In this document: piece after piece, positions 33,293 through 42,265 of the stretch | How the letters are laid out: each line of letters starts with the position of its first letter | Numbering within the stretch: the stretch's first letter is position 1 | NCBI RefSeq assembly: GCF_001424485.1 | Contig: NZ_LMQC01000023.1 | Location: forward strand, 64,613 to 128,612 | Source of the DNA: Modestobacter sp. Leaf380 | GTDB lineage: Bacteria; Actinomycetota; Actinomycetes; Mycobacteriales; Geodermatophilaceae | Length of the DNA: 64,000 nt | Direction: 5' to 3' | Position numbers and translations under genes: made by a program | The notes under the pieces: generated by a model | Told to the model about the DNA's origin: nothing | Database searches by the model: none | What the model saw: only the letters and a program-made list of their open reading frames with translations

Positions 33293-33955
33293 ATGGACAT
33301 GAACACCACGATGGGCGCGGCACTGCCGGACTGGCTGACCCCATTGGCCTGGACCTACGGACTGCTGGCGCTGCTGAGCGCGGCGGTGATCGCCACCGAC
33401 GTGTGGGCCCGCGGGCACCGCCATCGCACCGTTACTGCCGAGATCACCTGGGTCGGTGCAGCTCTGTTCCTGGGCCCGGCTGCCCTCGTGCTCTACCGCC
33501 GCTACGGCCGAAAGCCCCAGCCCGGCGCCCGACCCACCGACGCCCGGCCCGTCGTCGTGGACAGCCTGCCCGGTGGCACCGCCTCAGCCTTGGCCCACCT
33601 CGTCGGTGTCCCCCTGGTGATTGCCTCCGGGCTCACCATCGCCGGCACCGACCTGTGGGTCATGATCGCCGTCATCGCGGTCGTGGCCATCGCGCTGCTC
33701 GCCGTCCACGAGCGCACCACCGATGGCGCCACCACGCTGACCGCGGTCGCTCGCGCCACCCTCACCGTGGTCGCCTTCGACATCGGAATGGGCGGCTGGA
33801 TGCTCCTCCTGCACTTCAACGACCTCATGCCCCCGGCCGCCGACGTGCAGTTCTGGTTCCTTATGCAGATCGGCATCCTCGCCGGCCTGCTCACCGGCGC
33901 ACCCGCCGTCGCCGCACTCCGGCGCACTCCGGCACGCCTCCCCACAGCCGCCTGA
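33293..33955 (+). CDS. DUF4396 family membrane protein
   Basis: 220 residues with about six hydrophobic segments. C-terminal blocks AFDIGMGGWMLLLHFN and QFWFLMQIGILAGLLTGAPAV match the DUF4396 pattern (FxIGMxGWM ... MQIxMxAGxxTxxP). The family is undefined in function but often found with copper genes. Met-rich start MDMNTTMG. GAAGGACC is upstream; a CCACAACTGAC sequence occurs twice in the leader. Last gene of the second copper block. Confidence 0.75.
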   Translation: MDMNTTMGAALPDWLTPLAWTYGLLALLSAAVIATDVWARGHRHRTVTAEITWVGAALFLGPAALVLYRRYGRKPQPGARPTDARPVVVDSLPGGTASALAHLVGVPLVIASGLTIAGTDLWVMIAVIAVVAIALLAVHERTTDGATTLTAVARATLTVVAFDIGMGGWMLLLHFNDLMPPAADVQFWFLMQIGILAGLLTGAPAVAALRRTPARLPTAA

Positions 33956-33984
33956 GCCACGAACCACCGGGAACTGAGTCCCGC

Positions 33985-34017
33985 GGCGGGGCGTGGTCAC
34001 CCAGGTCACGCCCCGCC
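33985..34017 (+). terminator. 11-bp stem terminator ending the copper block
   Basis: GGCGGGGCGTG (33985-33995) and CACGCCCCGCC (34007-34017) pair perfectly around an 11-base loop, 30 bases after the DUF4396 stop. It marks the boundary between metal island and conjugation region. Confidence 0.7.
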
Positions 34018-34063
34018 AAGGGGTTCAGATGCCTCCTGGTGGTTCTTGCCTGAAGCGATGTAG

Positions 34064-34339
34064 GTGACCTCTGAACAAGCGTGGCGCACAGTCCTCGCGT
34101 GCCTCACTGGCTCCGAACCCGCGCCTTCGAGGCCCCAAAACCCCGGTGCTGCTGGTGGGGATACTTTCCGGCGGAACGTCATGGTGGGGCCGGCCCATGC
34201 TGTGGGGATCGCCAGTTGCGAGACGCAGCACCTGGTCGCGCTCTGCGGGACGCCGGTCATAGTCGACCTGCCGCTCGACTGGCCGCCGCCGCGGGGGGTG
34301 CAGATGTGCTTCCAGCGCCGGGATCTCACCGCTGCTTGA
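34064..34339 (+). CDS. Possible small hypothetical protein in the 33.96-34.54 kb gap
   Basis: 91 residues. The C-terminal half (GPAHAVGIASCETQHLVALCGTPV ... MCFQRRDLTAA) has the layout of small actinobacterial mobile-element proteins with a His, CG-x-P and a final Cys pair, but the last CxxC is CFQR. It may be a decayed remnant; a start nearer 34181 is also possible. The opposite strand has longer open frames without protein-like character. The rest of this 587-base gap shows only the terminator. Confidence 0.35.
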   Translation: MTSEQAWRTVLACLTGSEPAPSRPQNPGAAGGDTFRRNVMVGPAHAVGIASCETQHLVALCGTPVIVDLPLDWPPPRGVQMCFQRRDLTAA

Positions 34340-34542
34340 GCCGTTAGACGCACAATTGGGCCTAGAGCTGGAAGGTGCGCCAGGTGCCGATCTGGAAGTC
34401 GTCGTAGCCGCAAGACCCCGGGTCGACCCAACGGCGGTGGGTCGAGGTATCGGCGGACCCAGCACTGACCGCTGGGTGTCGCGGCATCCTCTGCTTTCGT
34501 GCGGTTGCGCCTGGGCCTGTCCCCCGGTGACATCGCCACCAG

Positions 34543-34854
34543 CTAGACCGCCGGCGGGGTAGCCGCCAGTCGGTAGTGCACCGATGCCGCGGTGACGCCG
34601 GCAGCGCGGGCGATGACGGCCACCGGGTGCCCGTCGTGATTGGCCGCGCGCAGCAGGCTGACCCAGCGCGCGGTGGCGATGTCGTGGGCGGCCCGGTGCT
34701 CTGCGAGCTCAGCCGTGTCGCCGCTCGGGTGCGCGACCGCGTCTGCAATGCGCTGGCGGGCGGCCCGCTTGACCGCGGCTGCGTTCTCCAGCTCCCGCAG
34801 CACTCCCCTACCGGCGCGGTTGCCCGGTTGTGGCGCTGCGGGTGGCGCGGTCAT
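34543..34854 (-). CDS. Small helix-turn-helix protein
   Basis: 103 residues. An Arg/Ala-rich helical first half, then an HTH (HPVAVIARAAGVTAASVHYRL, about residues 77-97). DNA-binding is likely; it resembles small regulators that accompany actinobacterial conjugative elements. Its ATG overlaps the stop of the next HTH gene (ATGA). Confidence 0.7.
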   Translation of the reverse strand: MTAPPAAPQPGNRAGRGVLRELENAAAVKRAARQRIADAVAHPSGDTAELAEHRAAHDIATARWVSLLRAANHDGHPVAVIARAAGVTAASVHYRLAATPPAV

Positions 34855-35099
34855 GGCTGGGCCGGTGGTCGACCCTGGATACGGCGGGGCACCTGGTGGA
34901 CCTTGAGGATGCCGTGGACGGTGGTGGGTGCACGGTCGACGAGTTGGGCGATGTCGCGGATGGACATGCCCTGCCGGTAGGCCTTCACGACGTAGGCCTC
35001 GAGGCGGTCCTGCAGTGCCCGGTCTCTGGCGGGGCCGGTGGTGGAGGTGCCGGCGAACTCCGGCAGGGGCGCCCAGGTCGGCTTCGGGGTGCGCGGCAT
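34851..35099 (-). CDS. Small helix-turn-helix protein
   Basis: 82 residues. Pro-rich N-terminus and an HTH of the resolvase/Lsr2-like loop type (VVKAYRQGMSIRDIAQLVDRAPTTVHGILKVH), ending in a basic tail. A longer frame to 35366 would overlap the upstream gene in another frame, so ATG 35099 is chosen. Coupled by ATGA to the following HTH gene. Likely regulator of the transfer region. Confidence 0.72.
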   Translation of the reverse strand: MPRTPKPTWAPLPEFAGTSTTGPARDRALQDRLEAYVVKAYRQGMSIRDIAQLVDRAPTTVHGILKVHQVPRRIQGRPPAQP

Positions 35100-35112
35100 C
35101 GGTGCGGCCGGC

Positions 35113-35625
35113 TCAGTCGCGGGGTGGCCAGGACTGCAGCGAGGGCAACGGATCGCTGAGGAACACCGCACCGGTGTGGGGGTAGAAGTCCTGCGTGCGG
35201 TGTTCGTGGCTGCCACCGGTGTGGGCGATCGCGGCCAGCAGCAACTGGAGGTGCTGGCGATCCAGCCCGGAGGCGACGTCGCCGAGGTCGAGGGCCTGAC
35301 CGTCGGCGATCGATGCCGCCGCGCGCAGGATGCGCAGCTGTCCGCTGGACCCGTGGATGCGCCCATGGCGCAGGGCTGGGTCGATGTCGACCCAGGTGAC
35401 CGACGCCCACCCCACGCCGGGGGCTTGTCCGGTGGGTGGGCCGGTGGGGTCGTCGTCGTAGTCGACGGCGATGAGGCCGGCGGCGGCGAGTTGGGGAAGC
35501 CAGTGCCCGGCGTTGGCCAGCAGCAGCACGGCGGCCTCTGCGGCGTAGTCCCCCACCGCGGTGCGCAGCAGCGCGTTCTCTAGATCGGTGGCCTCGAAGT
35601 CGCTGGCCTTCGGTTCGAACAGCAC
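35113..35625 (-). CDS. Conserved hypothetical protein, paralog A
   Basis: 170 residues, soluble, mostly alpha/beta by composition. Clear paralog of the product at 41694-42197: both carry EAxVLLL..GHWL..L.AAGLIAVDYDD, a GWAxVTW segment, GQLRILRAAAS and SGLDRxHLxLLxAAIAH.GGSHxHR, and both end in WPPR. GTG 35625 has GAGGA upstream. No family with known role recognised. The two paralogs flank the relaxase gene, suggesting a transfer-related role. Confidence 0.65.
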   Translation of the reverse strand: MLFEPKASDFEATDLENALLRTAVGDYAAEAAVLLLANAGHWLPQLAAAGLIAVDYDDDPTGPPTGQAPGVGWASVTWVDIDPALRHGRIHGSSGQLRILRAAASIADGQALDLGDVASGLDRQHLQLLLAAIAHTGGSHEHRTQDFYPHTGAVFLSDPLPSLQSWPPRD

Positions 35626-35751
35626 AGCGGGTCCTCGATTCGCTTCGGCGGTCGATTGCTCTGCTGGTGAGTCTGCCTCTCTCTGCTGACATCGCGGGCC
35701 GATCGCAGCGGGTCTGTGGATGGACGCCACCCCTCTGGGTGCCTGGGCTGG

Positions 35752-36051
35752 TCAGGCAAGGCTGCCGGCCGGGACGGCAGCTGCGGCCTGTAGGGCGCCG
35801 TCGATAGCCACCGACCAATGAGTTCTGGGGTCGCGGGGGGCGACGCGGCTGGCGACGACGGTTCCGCGGAAGTCTGGTCCGGGGAAGCCGGGTGCGGTCT
35901 CCCGCAGGCACCACACCCGGGCCCGCCAGATGAGTGCGTACCGGTCGCGTTCCCAGGCGTAGAGCAGCCCAGGTTGGACGTCGTCGACGCTGGAGAACCG
36001 CGGCTTGGTGACCCACACCGGGCTGGGTGGGTCCACGGTGCGGTTGTCCAT
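35752..36051 (-). CDS. Hypothetical small protein
   Basis: 99 residues. Features: PRFSSVDDVQPGLLYAWERDRYALIWRARVWCLRETAPGFPGPDFRGTVVASRVAPRDPRTHWSVAIDGAL; no signal or membrane segment. It looks like a compact beta-rich domain. ATG 36051 starts immediately before the relaxase promoter region, divergent from the relaxase. No family recognised. Confidence 0.55.
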   Translation of the reverse strand: MDNRTVDPPSPVWVTKPRFSSVDDVQPGLLYAWERDRYALIWRARVWCLRETAPGFPGPDFRGTVVASRVAPRDPRTHWSVAIDGALQAAAAVPAGSLA

Positions 36052-36241
36052 CGGCGGGGACCGTAGGGCCGGGGTCCGACAGCGGCCGGACCGACCCTTC
36101 CACCGCAGCAGCAGTCGCACCGCCGCGCAATCGGGGTGACAACGTGGCGCGGCCGGGGTGGCGGGAGGGACTGGTGCTAGTGGCTTGTCCGACCCTCGAG
36201 GTGAGCTTGCGTCCACCCGAGACGAGGAGACCTAGGACTCC

Positions 36242-36363
36242 AGATCAAGACCACGACCAAGACCCAAGACCCAAGACCAAGACCAAGACCAAGACCAAGA
36301 CCAAGACCAAGACCAAGACCAAGACCAAGACCAAGACCAAGACCAAGACCAAGACCAAGACCA
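36242..36363. repeat. Hexanucleotide tandem repeat (CCAAGA)15 with degenerate leader
   Basis: 15 uninterrupted copies of CCAAGA from 36271 to 36360, preceded by several imperfect copies back to about 36242 (CAAGACC with substitutions). It lies in the 375-base divergent region between the 36051 gene and the relaxase. Could be a protein-binding array, part of oriT, or a slipping microsatellite. It creates long artificial frames (KTKTKT, WSWSWS, GLGLGL) that are not genes. Confidence 0.9.
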
Positions 36364-36402
36364 GCATCGACACACCTCATGCACTCCGGGTGACACGCCT
36401 GC

Positions 36403-36430
36403 AGGAGGGGTGCCGCCTGTGCAGCTGTGA
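36403..36430 (+). promoter_or_regulatory. Strong Shine-Dalgarno and three-codon leader before relaxase
   Basis: AGGAGGGG (36403-36410) is spaced 8 bases before GTG 36419, which opens GTG-CAG-CTG-TGA. The TGA (36428-36430) overlaps the relaxase ATG at 36430 (TGATG). The relaxase itself has no well-spaced site of its own, so termination-reinitiation is possible. Confidence 0.4.
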
Positions 36431-39400
36431 TGACGGTGCACAAGCTGACGGCGGGGTCCGGGTACACCTACCTGACCCGCCAAGTGGCTGCTCACGACGC
36501 CACCGATCAGCCGGCCGGCGGCTTGGGCGCGTACTACAGCGAGAAGGGCGAAGCGCCGGGGCGCTGGATGGGCCGGGGCCTCGCCGGCAGATCGGACTTC
36601 CCGGTCGGCGATGCGGTCACCGAGGCGCAGATGGTCGCGCTGTTCGGTCATGGCCGTCATCCGAACGCCGCTCAGATCGAGCAGGCGGCTCGAGCCGGTG
36701 GACGAGATGCACAGGAGATCGACCGGGCGAGCCGTCTCGGCAGGCCCTTCGGTGTCTTCGGGGCGTCGAACGACTTCCGGGAGCGCTGTGCCGTCGAGTT
36801 CCGCGAGCTCAACCAAGCGCTCGGTCTGCCTGCCGCCTCGCCGGTCTCAGACGACGAGCGCGCCCGGATCCACACCGAGGTGGCCGGGGCGATGTTCGAG
36901 GAGAGGTTCGGTCGCCCCGCCCTCGACGCCCGTGAGCTGTCCGGTCACCTGGCACGCATCTCTCGGCAGCCGACCACCGCCGTCGCCGGCTACGACCTCA
37001 CCTTCAGCCCAGTCAAGAGCGTCTCGACGCTCTGGGCGATCGCACCGCACGACGTCGCGGCGGTGATCGAGCGGGCACACCAGGACGCCGTCGAAGACGC
37101 CGTCTCCTGGTTGGAGTCCCACGCGACCTACACCCGAACCGGTCGCGGCGGGGTCGCGCAGGTCGACGTCCGGGGGCTCATCGCCGCGTCCTTCACCCAC
37201 CGCGACTCCCGGGCCGGGGACCCCGACCTGCACACCCATGTAGCGATCAGCAACAAGGTCCAGACCCTGGATGACAGGTGGTTGGCGCTCGATGGGCGCG
37301 CGGTCTACAAGAACAACGTCGCCGCGTCCGAGCGCTACAACACGCGCGTCGAAGCCCTGCTCACCGACCGCCTCCGCGTGCGCTTCGCCGACCGACCGGC
37401 CATCGATCCCGGCAAGCGCCCGGTGCGCGAGATCGTCGGGGTGGACGGCCCGCTCCCCCGCTTCTGGTCGTCTCGGCGATCGGACATCGACGCCCGGAGG
37501 GCGGTCCTTGCCGCCCAGTTCCAAGCCGACCACGGGCGACCGCCGTCGGCCAAGGAGTCCGTCGGACTGGCCCAGCAGGCCAACCTAGAGACCCGATCGG
37601 CGAAGCACGAGCCCCGTTCTCACGCGGAACAGAGGACCGCGTGGCGGGCGGAGGCCAGGACCGTGCTCGGGAGTGACGACGAGATCCGGGCCTACGTCGC
37701 TTCAGCCCTCCATGCGCCGCCAGGGCCGGGTCCCGGGCGCCCCACCGGCGCCTGGGTCGCAGCGACGGCCGACCTGGTGGTCTCCGTCATGGAGGGCAAC
37801 CGGTCGACCTGGCAAGAGCCGCACGTGCGCGCAGAGACCGAACGTCAGCTCCGCGCCGCGGGGATCCCGCTCGCTGAGCTCGACCGAGCAGGGGAGGCCG
37901 TCGTCGCTGCAGCGCTGTCACCCCAGCGGTCCTTGCGCCTGCAAGACGGGGCAAGGGAGTCCGTGCCCGGCTCTCTACGGCGCACCGATGGATCGTCTGT
38001 CTTCGACGTCGCCGGAGCCGAGGCGTACACGTCCCGTCGCATGCTGGCCGACGAGGCGACCGTGCTCCTAGCTGCCGAACGCCGCGACGGACGCGTCACC
38101 CCGGCTGCAGCCGTCATGGCGGCAGTCTCGACGGCAGCCGCGGACGGCACCGTCCTCAACACGGGACAGCAACAGCTGGTCCGTGAGCTGGCGACCTCCG
38201 GAGCACGGGTCCAACTCGCTCTGGCCCCGGCCGGGACCGGCAAGACGACGGCGTTGAGCATGTTGGCAGCAGCGTGGACGGCGGGTGGTGGCAGCGTCGT
38301 CGGCCTCGCGCCCTCCGCCAGCGCCAGCGCGGTGCTGCGAGAGCACCTGGGCTCGCAGACCGACACCCTGGCCAAGCTCGTCCACGCGGTCACCACCGGC
38401 GTCGACGTCCCGGCCTGGGTCGAGTCGATCGGCCCCTCCACGCTGGTGGTCCTCGACGAGGCCGCCATGGCCCCCACCCGCGACCTCGCGCGCCTGGTCG
38501 ACTTCGTGGTCGGTGCTGGAGGCTCGATCCGCCTGATCGGCGACGACCATCAATTGGGGCCGATCGGCGCAGGTGGGCTGCTGCGCGAACTCGCCCACAC
38601 CCAGGGTGCCGCGCGGCTCACCCAGGTGGTCCGCTTCATCGATCCGGTCACCGGGGCTCCCAACCAGGCCGAAGGAGCTGCCTCTCTCGCGCTCCGTGAC
38701 GGAGACCCAGCAGCCCTGGCGTTCTACGTCGACAACGGCCGGCTGCACGTCGGAGAAGGATCCACGGTGGTCGACGGCGCCTTCGCCGCCTGGGCGACGG
38801 ACCTCACCGCAGGCCACGATGCCGTCCTGCTCGCACCCACTCGCCAGCTGGTTCTCGAACTGAACACCAAAGCACGCACGGAGCGGATCGCGAGGCAGGG
38901 ATCCTCCGGTCTCGAGGTGGACCTCCCCGACTCCAGCCGCGCCTCCGCCGGCGATGTCGTGATCACCCGCCGCAACGACCGGTTGCTCGCCGCCGGCCAG
39001 GGTGACTGGGTGAAGAACGGTGACCGATGGACCGTCACGGGGGTGCGGGCCGGCGGTGACCTCGACGTCGTCCACCGGCGCACCGGGAAGCACGTCACCC
39101 TGCCCGCGGGATACGTGCAAGCCCACGTCACCCTCGGCTACGCCACCACCGTGCACGGGGCACAGGGCATCACCGCCGACCGTTGCCACGCCATCGCCAC
39201 CGGCGCCGAGTCACGCCAGCTGCTGTACGTCGCGATGACCCGCGGTCGCCACGAGAACCACGTCTTCCTGAGCACCATCGGCGACGGTGATCCGCACAGC
39301 CTCGTGACCCGGGATGCTCTGCTCCCTCCGACCGCCGTCGACGTCCTCCGTCGGGTCCTTGCTCGAGACGACGCACCCACCTCTGCCACCGGCCTGCGGC

Positions 39401-41655
39401 GAGCGCAGGACGATCCAGCGACCTGCCTCCACGTGGCTGTCGGGCAGTACCAGCACGCGCTCGCCACAGCGGCCCAGCACGTCGTCGGACCGGAACTGCT
39501 CTCCAAGATCGACGAGGCGGCCGAGCAGGACGTACACGGGCTGACCGACGAGGACAGCTACCCCACACTGCGAGGCCACCTGGCCCTAAGCGCCGTCAGT
39601 GGCGTGGATCCCGTGGAGCTCCTCCGGCGGGCCATCGACGATCCCCGTGGCCTGGGTGATGCCCGGGACATCGCCGCGGTCCTGGACTGGCGGCTCGGCC
39701 CCTCCGGGGACCGGTCGCCTCACGCTGGCCCTCTCCCCTGGCTTCCCGCTCTTCCTGATGCGCTGCGCCACGACGCCGAGTGGGGCCACTACCTCACTGG
39801 ACGCTCCCAGGAGGTCTCCCGGCTTGCCGTCAGGGTCAGCGACGAGGCTGCTGCCTGGACGGCGGCCGACGCTCCGGCATGGGCCCAGCCTCTGGTCGAC
39901 CACGATGCCTCGCTGCTCGCGGACACAGCCGTCTGGCGGGCCGCGCACGGCATCCCGGACGACGAACGGCGACCCACGGGTCCACCGCTGCCGTTGGCCG
40001 CCGAGGCCGCTTCGCAGCGCGACCTCGACGACCGCCGATCCCGCTTGCTCGGTCGACCCGGAACCGCCACCGAGCGGTGGAGGTCGATGGCCGACGGCCT
40101 GGAACCACGGCTGTGCGACGACCCCTATTGGCCGCTCCTGTGCGAGCGGATGTCCACCGCCGAGGGCGCTGGCATCGATGTCACCTCCCTCGTCCGGTCT
40201 GCCTGCGCTCGACCGCTTCCGGATGAACAGCCTGCAGCTGCGCTCTGGTGGCGCCTGGCCGATCACCTCTCACCCGCCGCGCTGGCCGCGGATGGAGCAA
40301 CCGCCCCAGCCTCGCCCTCATCAGCCAGCGCCGGTGATGACGAAATACCGCCGAGTCCGACCGCGCCCGGTGACGCCGCACCCCGACCCGAGCCAGCCGG
40401 CCCCGTGGCGGGACCAACCCCGGCCGAGCCCGGCACGCATGGGCGGCTCCCAGCAGATCGGGTTCGGCTGCTGGAGCTCAACCGACTCGCCGCCGACTAC
40501 TTCGCCGCCGCCTACCCGTGTTCCTGGGCCAGGTCATACCTCGCGGACCGACTCGGCACCGACCTCGTCGACGACGCACGCTTCATCGTCGGGCACGCCC
40601 CGGGCGGTTGGAACCGTCTGGTAGTGCACCTGCGGACCGCCGGCGCCAGCGACGACGAACTCCTGGCCGCCGGGCTGGCGAGCCGTGCCTCCACCGGCCA
40701 GCTCATCGATCGCTTCCGCGATCGCTTGGTCTTTGCGATCCAGGGCGATGACGGCATCCACGGCTGGATAGGCCGCCGCAACCCGGCCGACGACGGTGGC
40801 AGCCATACCGCGCCCAAGTACCTGAACACCGCGGACACCGAGCTCTTCACCAAGGGGCATGAGCTCTTCGGCCTGATCGAGGGGTCGACGCAACTCCGCC
40901 GCGGGGCGACGGCGGTCCTGGTCGAGGGCCCGATGGACGCCCTCGCGGTCAACCTCGCCGGTGCGGGCCGGTTCGTCGGCGTAGCCCCGATGGGCACGGC
41001 GTTCACCGCCACCCAGGCGGCGCGTCTCAACGCGGTGGTCGGCGCAGGCGGGCAGGACATCGTGGTCGGCACGGACGACGACCGCGCGGGCCACCTGGCA
41101 GCCGAACGGATCTACTGGCAGCTCGCCGACTCCGGCGGCGACCCACGACGCCTCGTGTTGCCGTGCGGGATGGACCCGGCCGACCTACTTCGGACGCAAG
41201 GCCCGAGCGCGCTCCGCGATGCGCTGAGCGACGCCCCCAGCCTGGCAGCGACCATGATCGAGGCTCGCATCGATGTCCTCGTCGATCGCCTCGACACAGT
41301 CGAGGGGCGCGTTCACGCAACGCGCCGAGCTGCGGAGGTCATCGCGAGCACCGTCAGGACGACCTGGGCCGAGCATCTGACCCACGTGGTTGCCCGGACG
41401 GGGATCGCCCCCGACATCGCCCTCAGCGAGGTCTTGGCTGCGGCCGATCAGCGGACTCCAGGAAGCACGGTGGCCCGCGGGGGGACAGGACCCACCTCGA
41501 TAGCCGCAGGATCAGGTCACCGGGTAACCCGCCCCGTGACGCCGGCCCCCGTCCTCCGGCCGAGCACTAAGGGCCGACAGGAAGAACTCGACAGGGCGGC
41601 CACCCTGACCCGGCGGGCTGCGCGGTCGACCGCCGGTGGCGGCCACGGACGGTGA
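36427..41655 (+). CDS. MobF (TrwC-type) relaxase-helicase with C-terminal DnaG-like primase domain
   Basis: 1742 residues. N-terminal relaxase: catalytic Tyr region SGYTYLTRQV (Tyr13/Tyr15) and the three-His metal site in HRDSRAGDPDLHTHVAISN (about 257-275). Middle: RecD/TraI-like superfamily 1 helicase with Walker A LAPAGTGKTT (about 600) and Walker B VVLDEAAMA, GDDHQLGPIG and the final YVAMTRGRHENH motif (about 940). C-terminus from ~1350: Toprim_N-like region (FRDRLVFAIQGDDG...GRRNP, PKYLNT) and a TOPRIM domain (LVEGPMDALAV about 1497; GTDDDRAG about 1548) as in DnaG. It nicks oriT, unwinds the strand and may prime complementary synthesis in the recipient. GTG 36427 or ATG 36430. Confidence 0.93.
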   Translation: MMTVHKLTAGSGYTYLTRQVAAHDATDQPAGGLGAYYSEKGEAPGRWMGRGLAGRSDFPVGDAVTEAQMVALFGHGRHPNAAQIEQAARAGGRDAQEIDRASRLGRPFGVFGASNDFRERCAVEFRELNQALGLPAASPVSDDERARIHTEVAGAMFEERFGRPALDARELSGHLARISRQPTTAVAGYDLTFSPVKSVSTLWAIAPHDVAAVIERAHQDAVEDAVSWLESHATYTRTGRGGVAQVDVRGLIAASFTHRDSRAGDPDLHTHVAISNKVQTLDDRWLALDGRAVYKNNVAASERYNTRVEALLTDRLRVRFADRPAIDPGKRPVREIVGVDGPLPRFWSSRRSDIDARRAVLAAQFQADHGRPPSAKESVGLAQQANLETRSAKHEPRSHAEQRTAWRAEARTVLGSDDEIRAYVASALHAPPGPGPGRPTGAWVAATADLVVSVMEGNRSTWQEPHVRAETERQLRAAGIPLAELDRAGEAVVAAALSPQRSLRLQDGARESVPGSLRRTDGSSVFDVAGAEAYTSRRMLADEATVLLAAERRDGRVTPAAAVMAAVSTAAADGTVLNTGQQQLVRELATSGARVQLALAPAGTGKTTALSMLAAAWTAGGGSVVGLAPSASASAVLREHLGSQTDTLAKLVHAVTTGVDVPAWVESIGPSTLVVLDEAAMAPTRDLARLVDFVVGAGGSIRLIGDDHQLGPIGAGGLLRELAHTQGAARLTQVVRFIDPVTGAPNQAEGAASLALRDGDPAALAFYVDNGRLHVGEGSTVVDGAFAAWATDLTAGHDAVLLAPTRQLVLELNTKARTERIARQGSSGLEVDLPDSSRASAGDVVITRRNDRLLAAGQGDWVKNGDRWTVTGVRAGGDLDVVHRRTGKHVTLPAGYVQAHVTLGYATTVHGAQGITADRCHAIATGAESRQLLYVAMTRGRHENHVFLSTIGDGDPHSLVTRDALLPPTAVDVLRRVLARDDAPTSATGLRRAQDDPATCLHVAVGQYQHALATAAQHVVGPELLSKIDEAAEQDVHGLTDEDSYPTLRGHLALSAVSGVDPVELLRRAIDDPRGLGDARDIAAVLDWRLGPSGDRSPHAGPLPWLPALPDALRHDAEWGHYLTGRSQEVSRLAVRVSDEAAAWTAADAPAWAQPLVDHDASLLADTAVWRAAHGIPDDERRPTGPPLPLAAEAASQRDLDDRRSRLLGRPGTATERWRSMADGLEPRLCDDPYWPLLCERMSTAEGAGIDVTSLVRSACARPLPDEQPAAALWWRLADHLSPAALAADGATAPASPSSASAGDDEIPPSPTAPGDAAPRPEPAGPVAGPTPAEPGTHGRLPADRVRLLELNRLAADYFAAAYPCSWARSYLADRLGTDLVDDARFIVGHAPGGWNRLVVHLRTAGASDDELLAAGLASRASTGQLIDRFRDRLVFAIQGDDGIHGWIGRRNPADDGGSHTAPKYLNTADTELFTKGHELFGLIEGSTQLRRGATAVLVEGPMDALAVNLAGAGRFVGVAPMGTAFTATQAARLNAVVGAGGQDIVVGTDDDRAGHLAAERIYWQLADSGGDPRRLVLPCGMDPADLLRTQGPSALRDALSDAPSLAATMIEARIDVLVDRLDTVEGRVHATRRAAEVIASTVRTTWAEHLTHVVARTGIAPDIALSEVLAAADQRTPGSTVARGGTGPTSIAAGSGHRVTRPVTPAPVLRPSTKGRQEELDRAATLTRRAARSTAGGGHGR

Positions 41656-41693
41656 TCGCCGTTCTGGCGGCGCCCGGCGGCCGCGACCTGACC

Positions 41694-42197
41694 TCAGCCT
41701 CGCGGCGGCCAGGCTCCGAGCGTGGGCGCCCCGTGGCCCCCGAACTCCAGACTGGCGTCCGGCTCCTGGCGGTGCTGATGACTCCCGCCCGCGTGGGCGA
41801 TCGCTGCGACCAGCAGGTGGAGGTGCCGTCGATCCAGACCCGAGGGAAGGTCATCGAGGTCGACGAGATGCCCTGAGGCCAGGGACGCAGCAGCACGCAG
41901 GATCCTCAGCTGGCCTCCGCTTCCCACGATGCGACCAGCGAGGACGGCGGCGTCCACGTCGATCCAGGTGACTGCAGCCCAACCGACCCTGAGAGGACGG
42001 TCTGACGACGAGGTAACCGGGACGTCGTCGTAGTCGACGGCGATGAGGCCAGCCGCGACCAGCTCTGACAACCAGTGGCCCGCATGCAAGAGGAGCAGCA
42101 CTGAGGCCTCAGCGGCGTTGTCCCCGGCGGCCGACCGCATGAGGGCGGCCTCCACATCGGCCAGTTCGAAGTCGCTGGCCAGTGGCTCGGAGTGCAC
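41694..42197 (-). CDS. Conserved hypothetical protein, paralog B
   Basis: 167 residues. Paralog of the 35113-35625 product (see motifs there). Start GTG 42197 with GAAGAGG upstream. It converges with the relaxase gene, leaving 38 bases between stops, and is the last gene of the leftward transfer operon. Function unknown. Confidence 0.65.
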   Translation of the reverse strand: MHSEPLASDFELADVEAALMRSAAGDNAAEASVLLLLHAGHWLSELVAAGLIAVDYDDVPVTSSSDRPLRVGWAAVTWIDVDAAVLAGRIVGSGGQLRILRAAASLASGHLVDLDDLPSGLDRRHLHLLVAAIAHAGGSHQHRQEPDASLEFGGHGAPTLGAWPPRG

Positions 42198-42265
42198 GTC
42201 TGCCTCTTCTCGTCATCGGGAACTGGATGGTTGGAGGTTCGTGACGCGAACGGCAGCGTTCGTCG

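Noticed and set aside
34006-34539. Minus-strand frames of 146-177 residues in the gap after DUF4396
   Set aside because: They start inside or read across the terminator hairpin, are rich in Arg/Pro/Ser without domains, and look like GC-driven frames.
36242-36363. CRISPR-like repetition
   Set aside because: The units are six bases long and contiguous, with no spacers; it is a simple tandem repeat.
36027-36935. Long frame with KTKTKT repeats on the plus strand and WSWSWS/GLGLGL frames on the minus strand
   Set aside because: They arise from translating the CCAAGA array and overlap the start of the well-supported relaxase in another frame.
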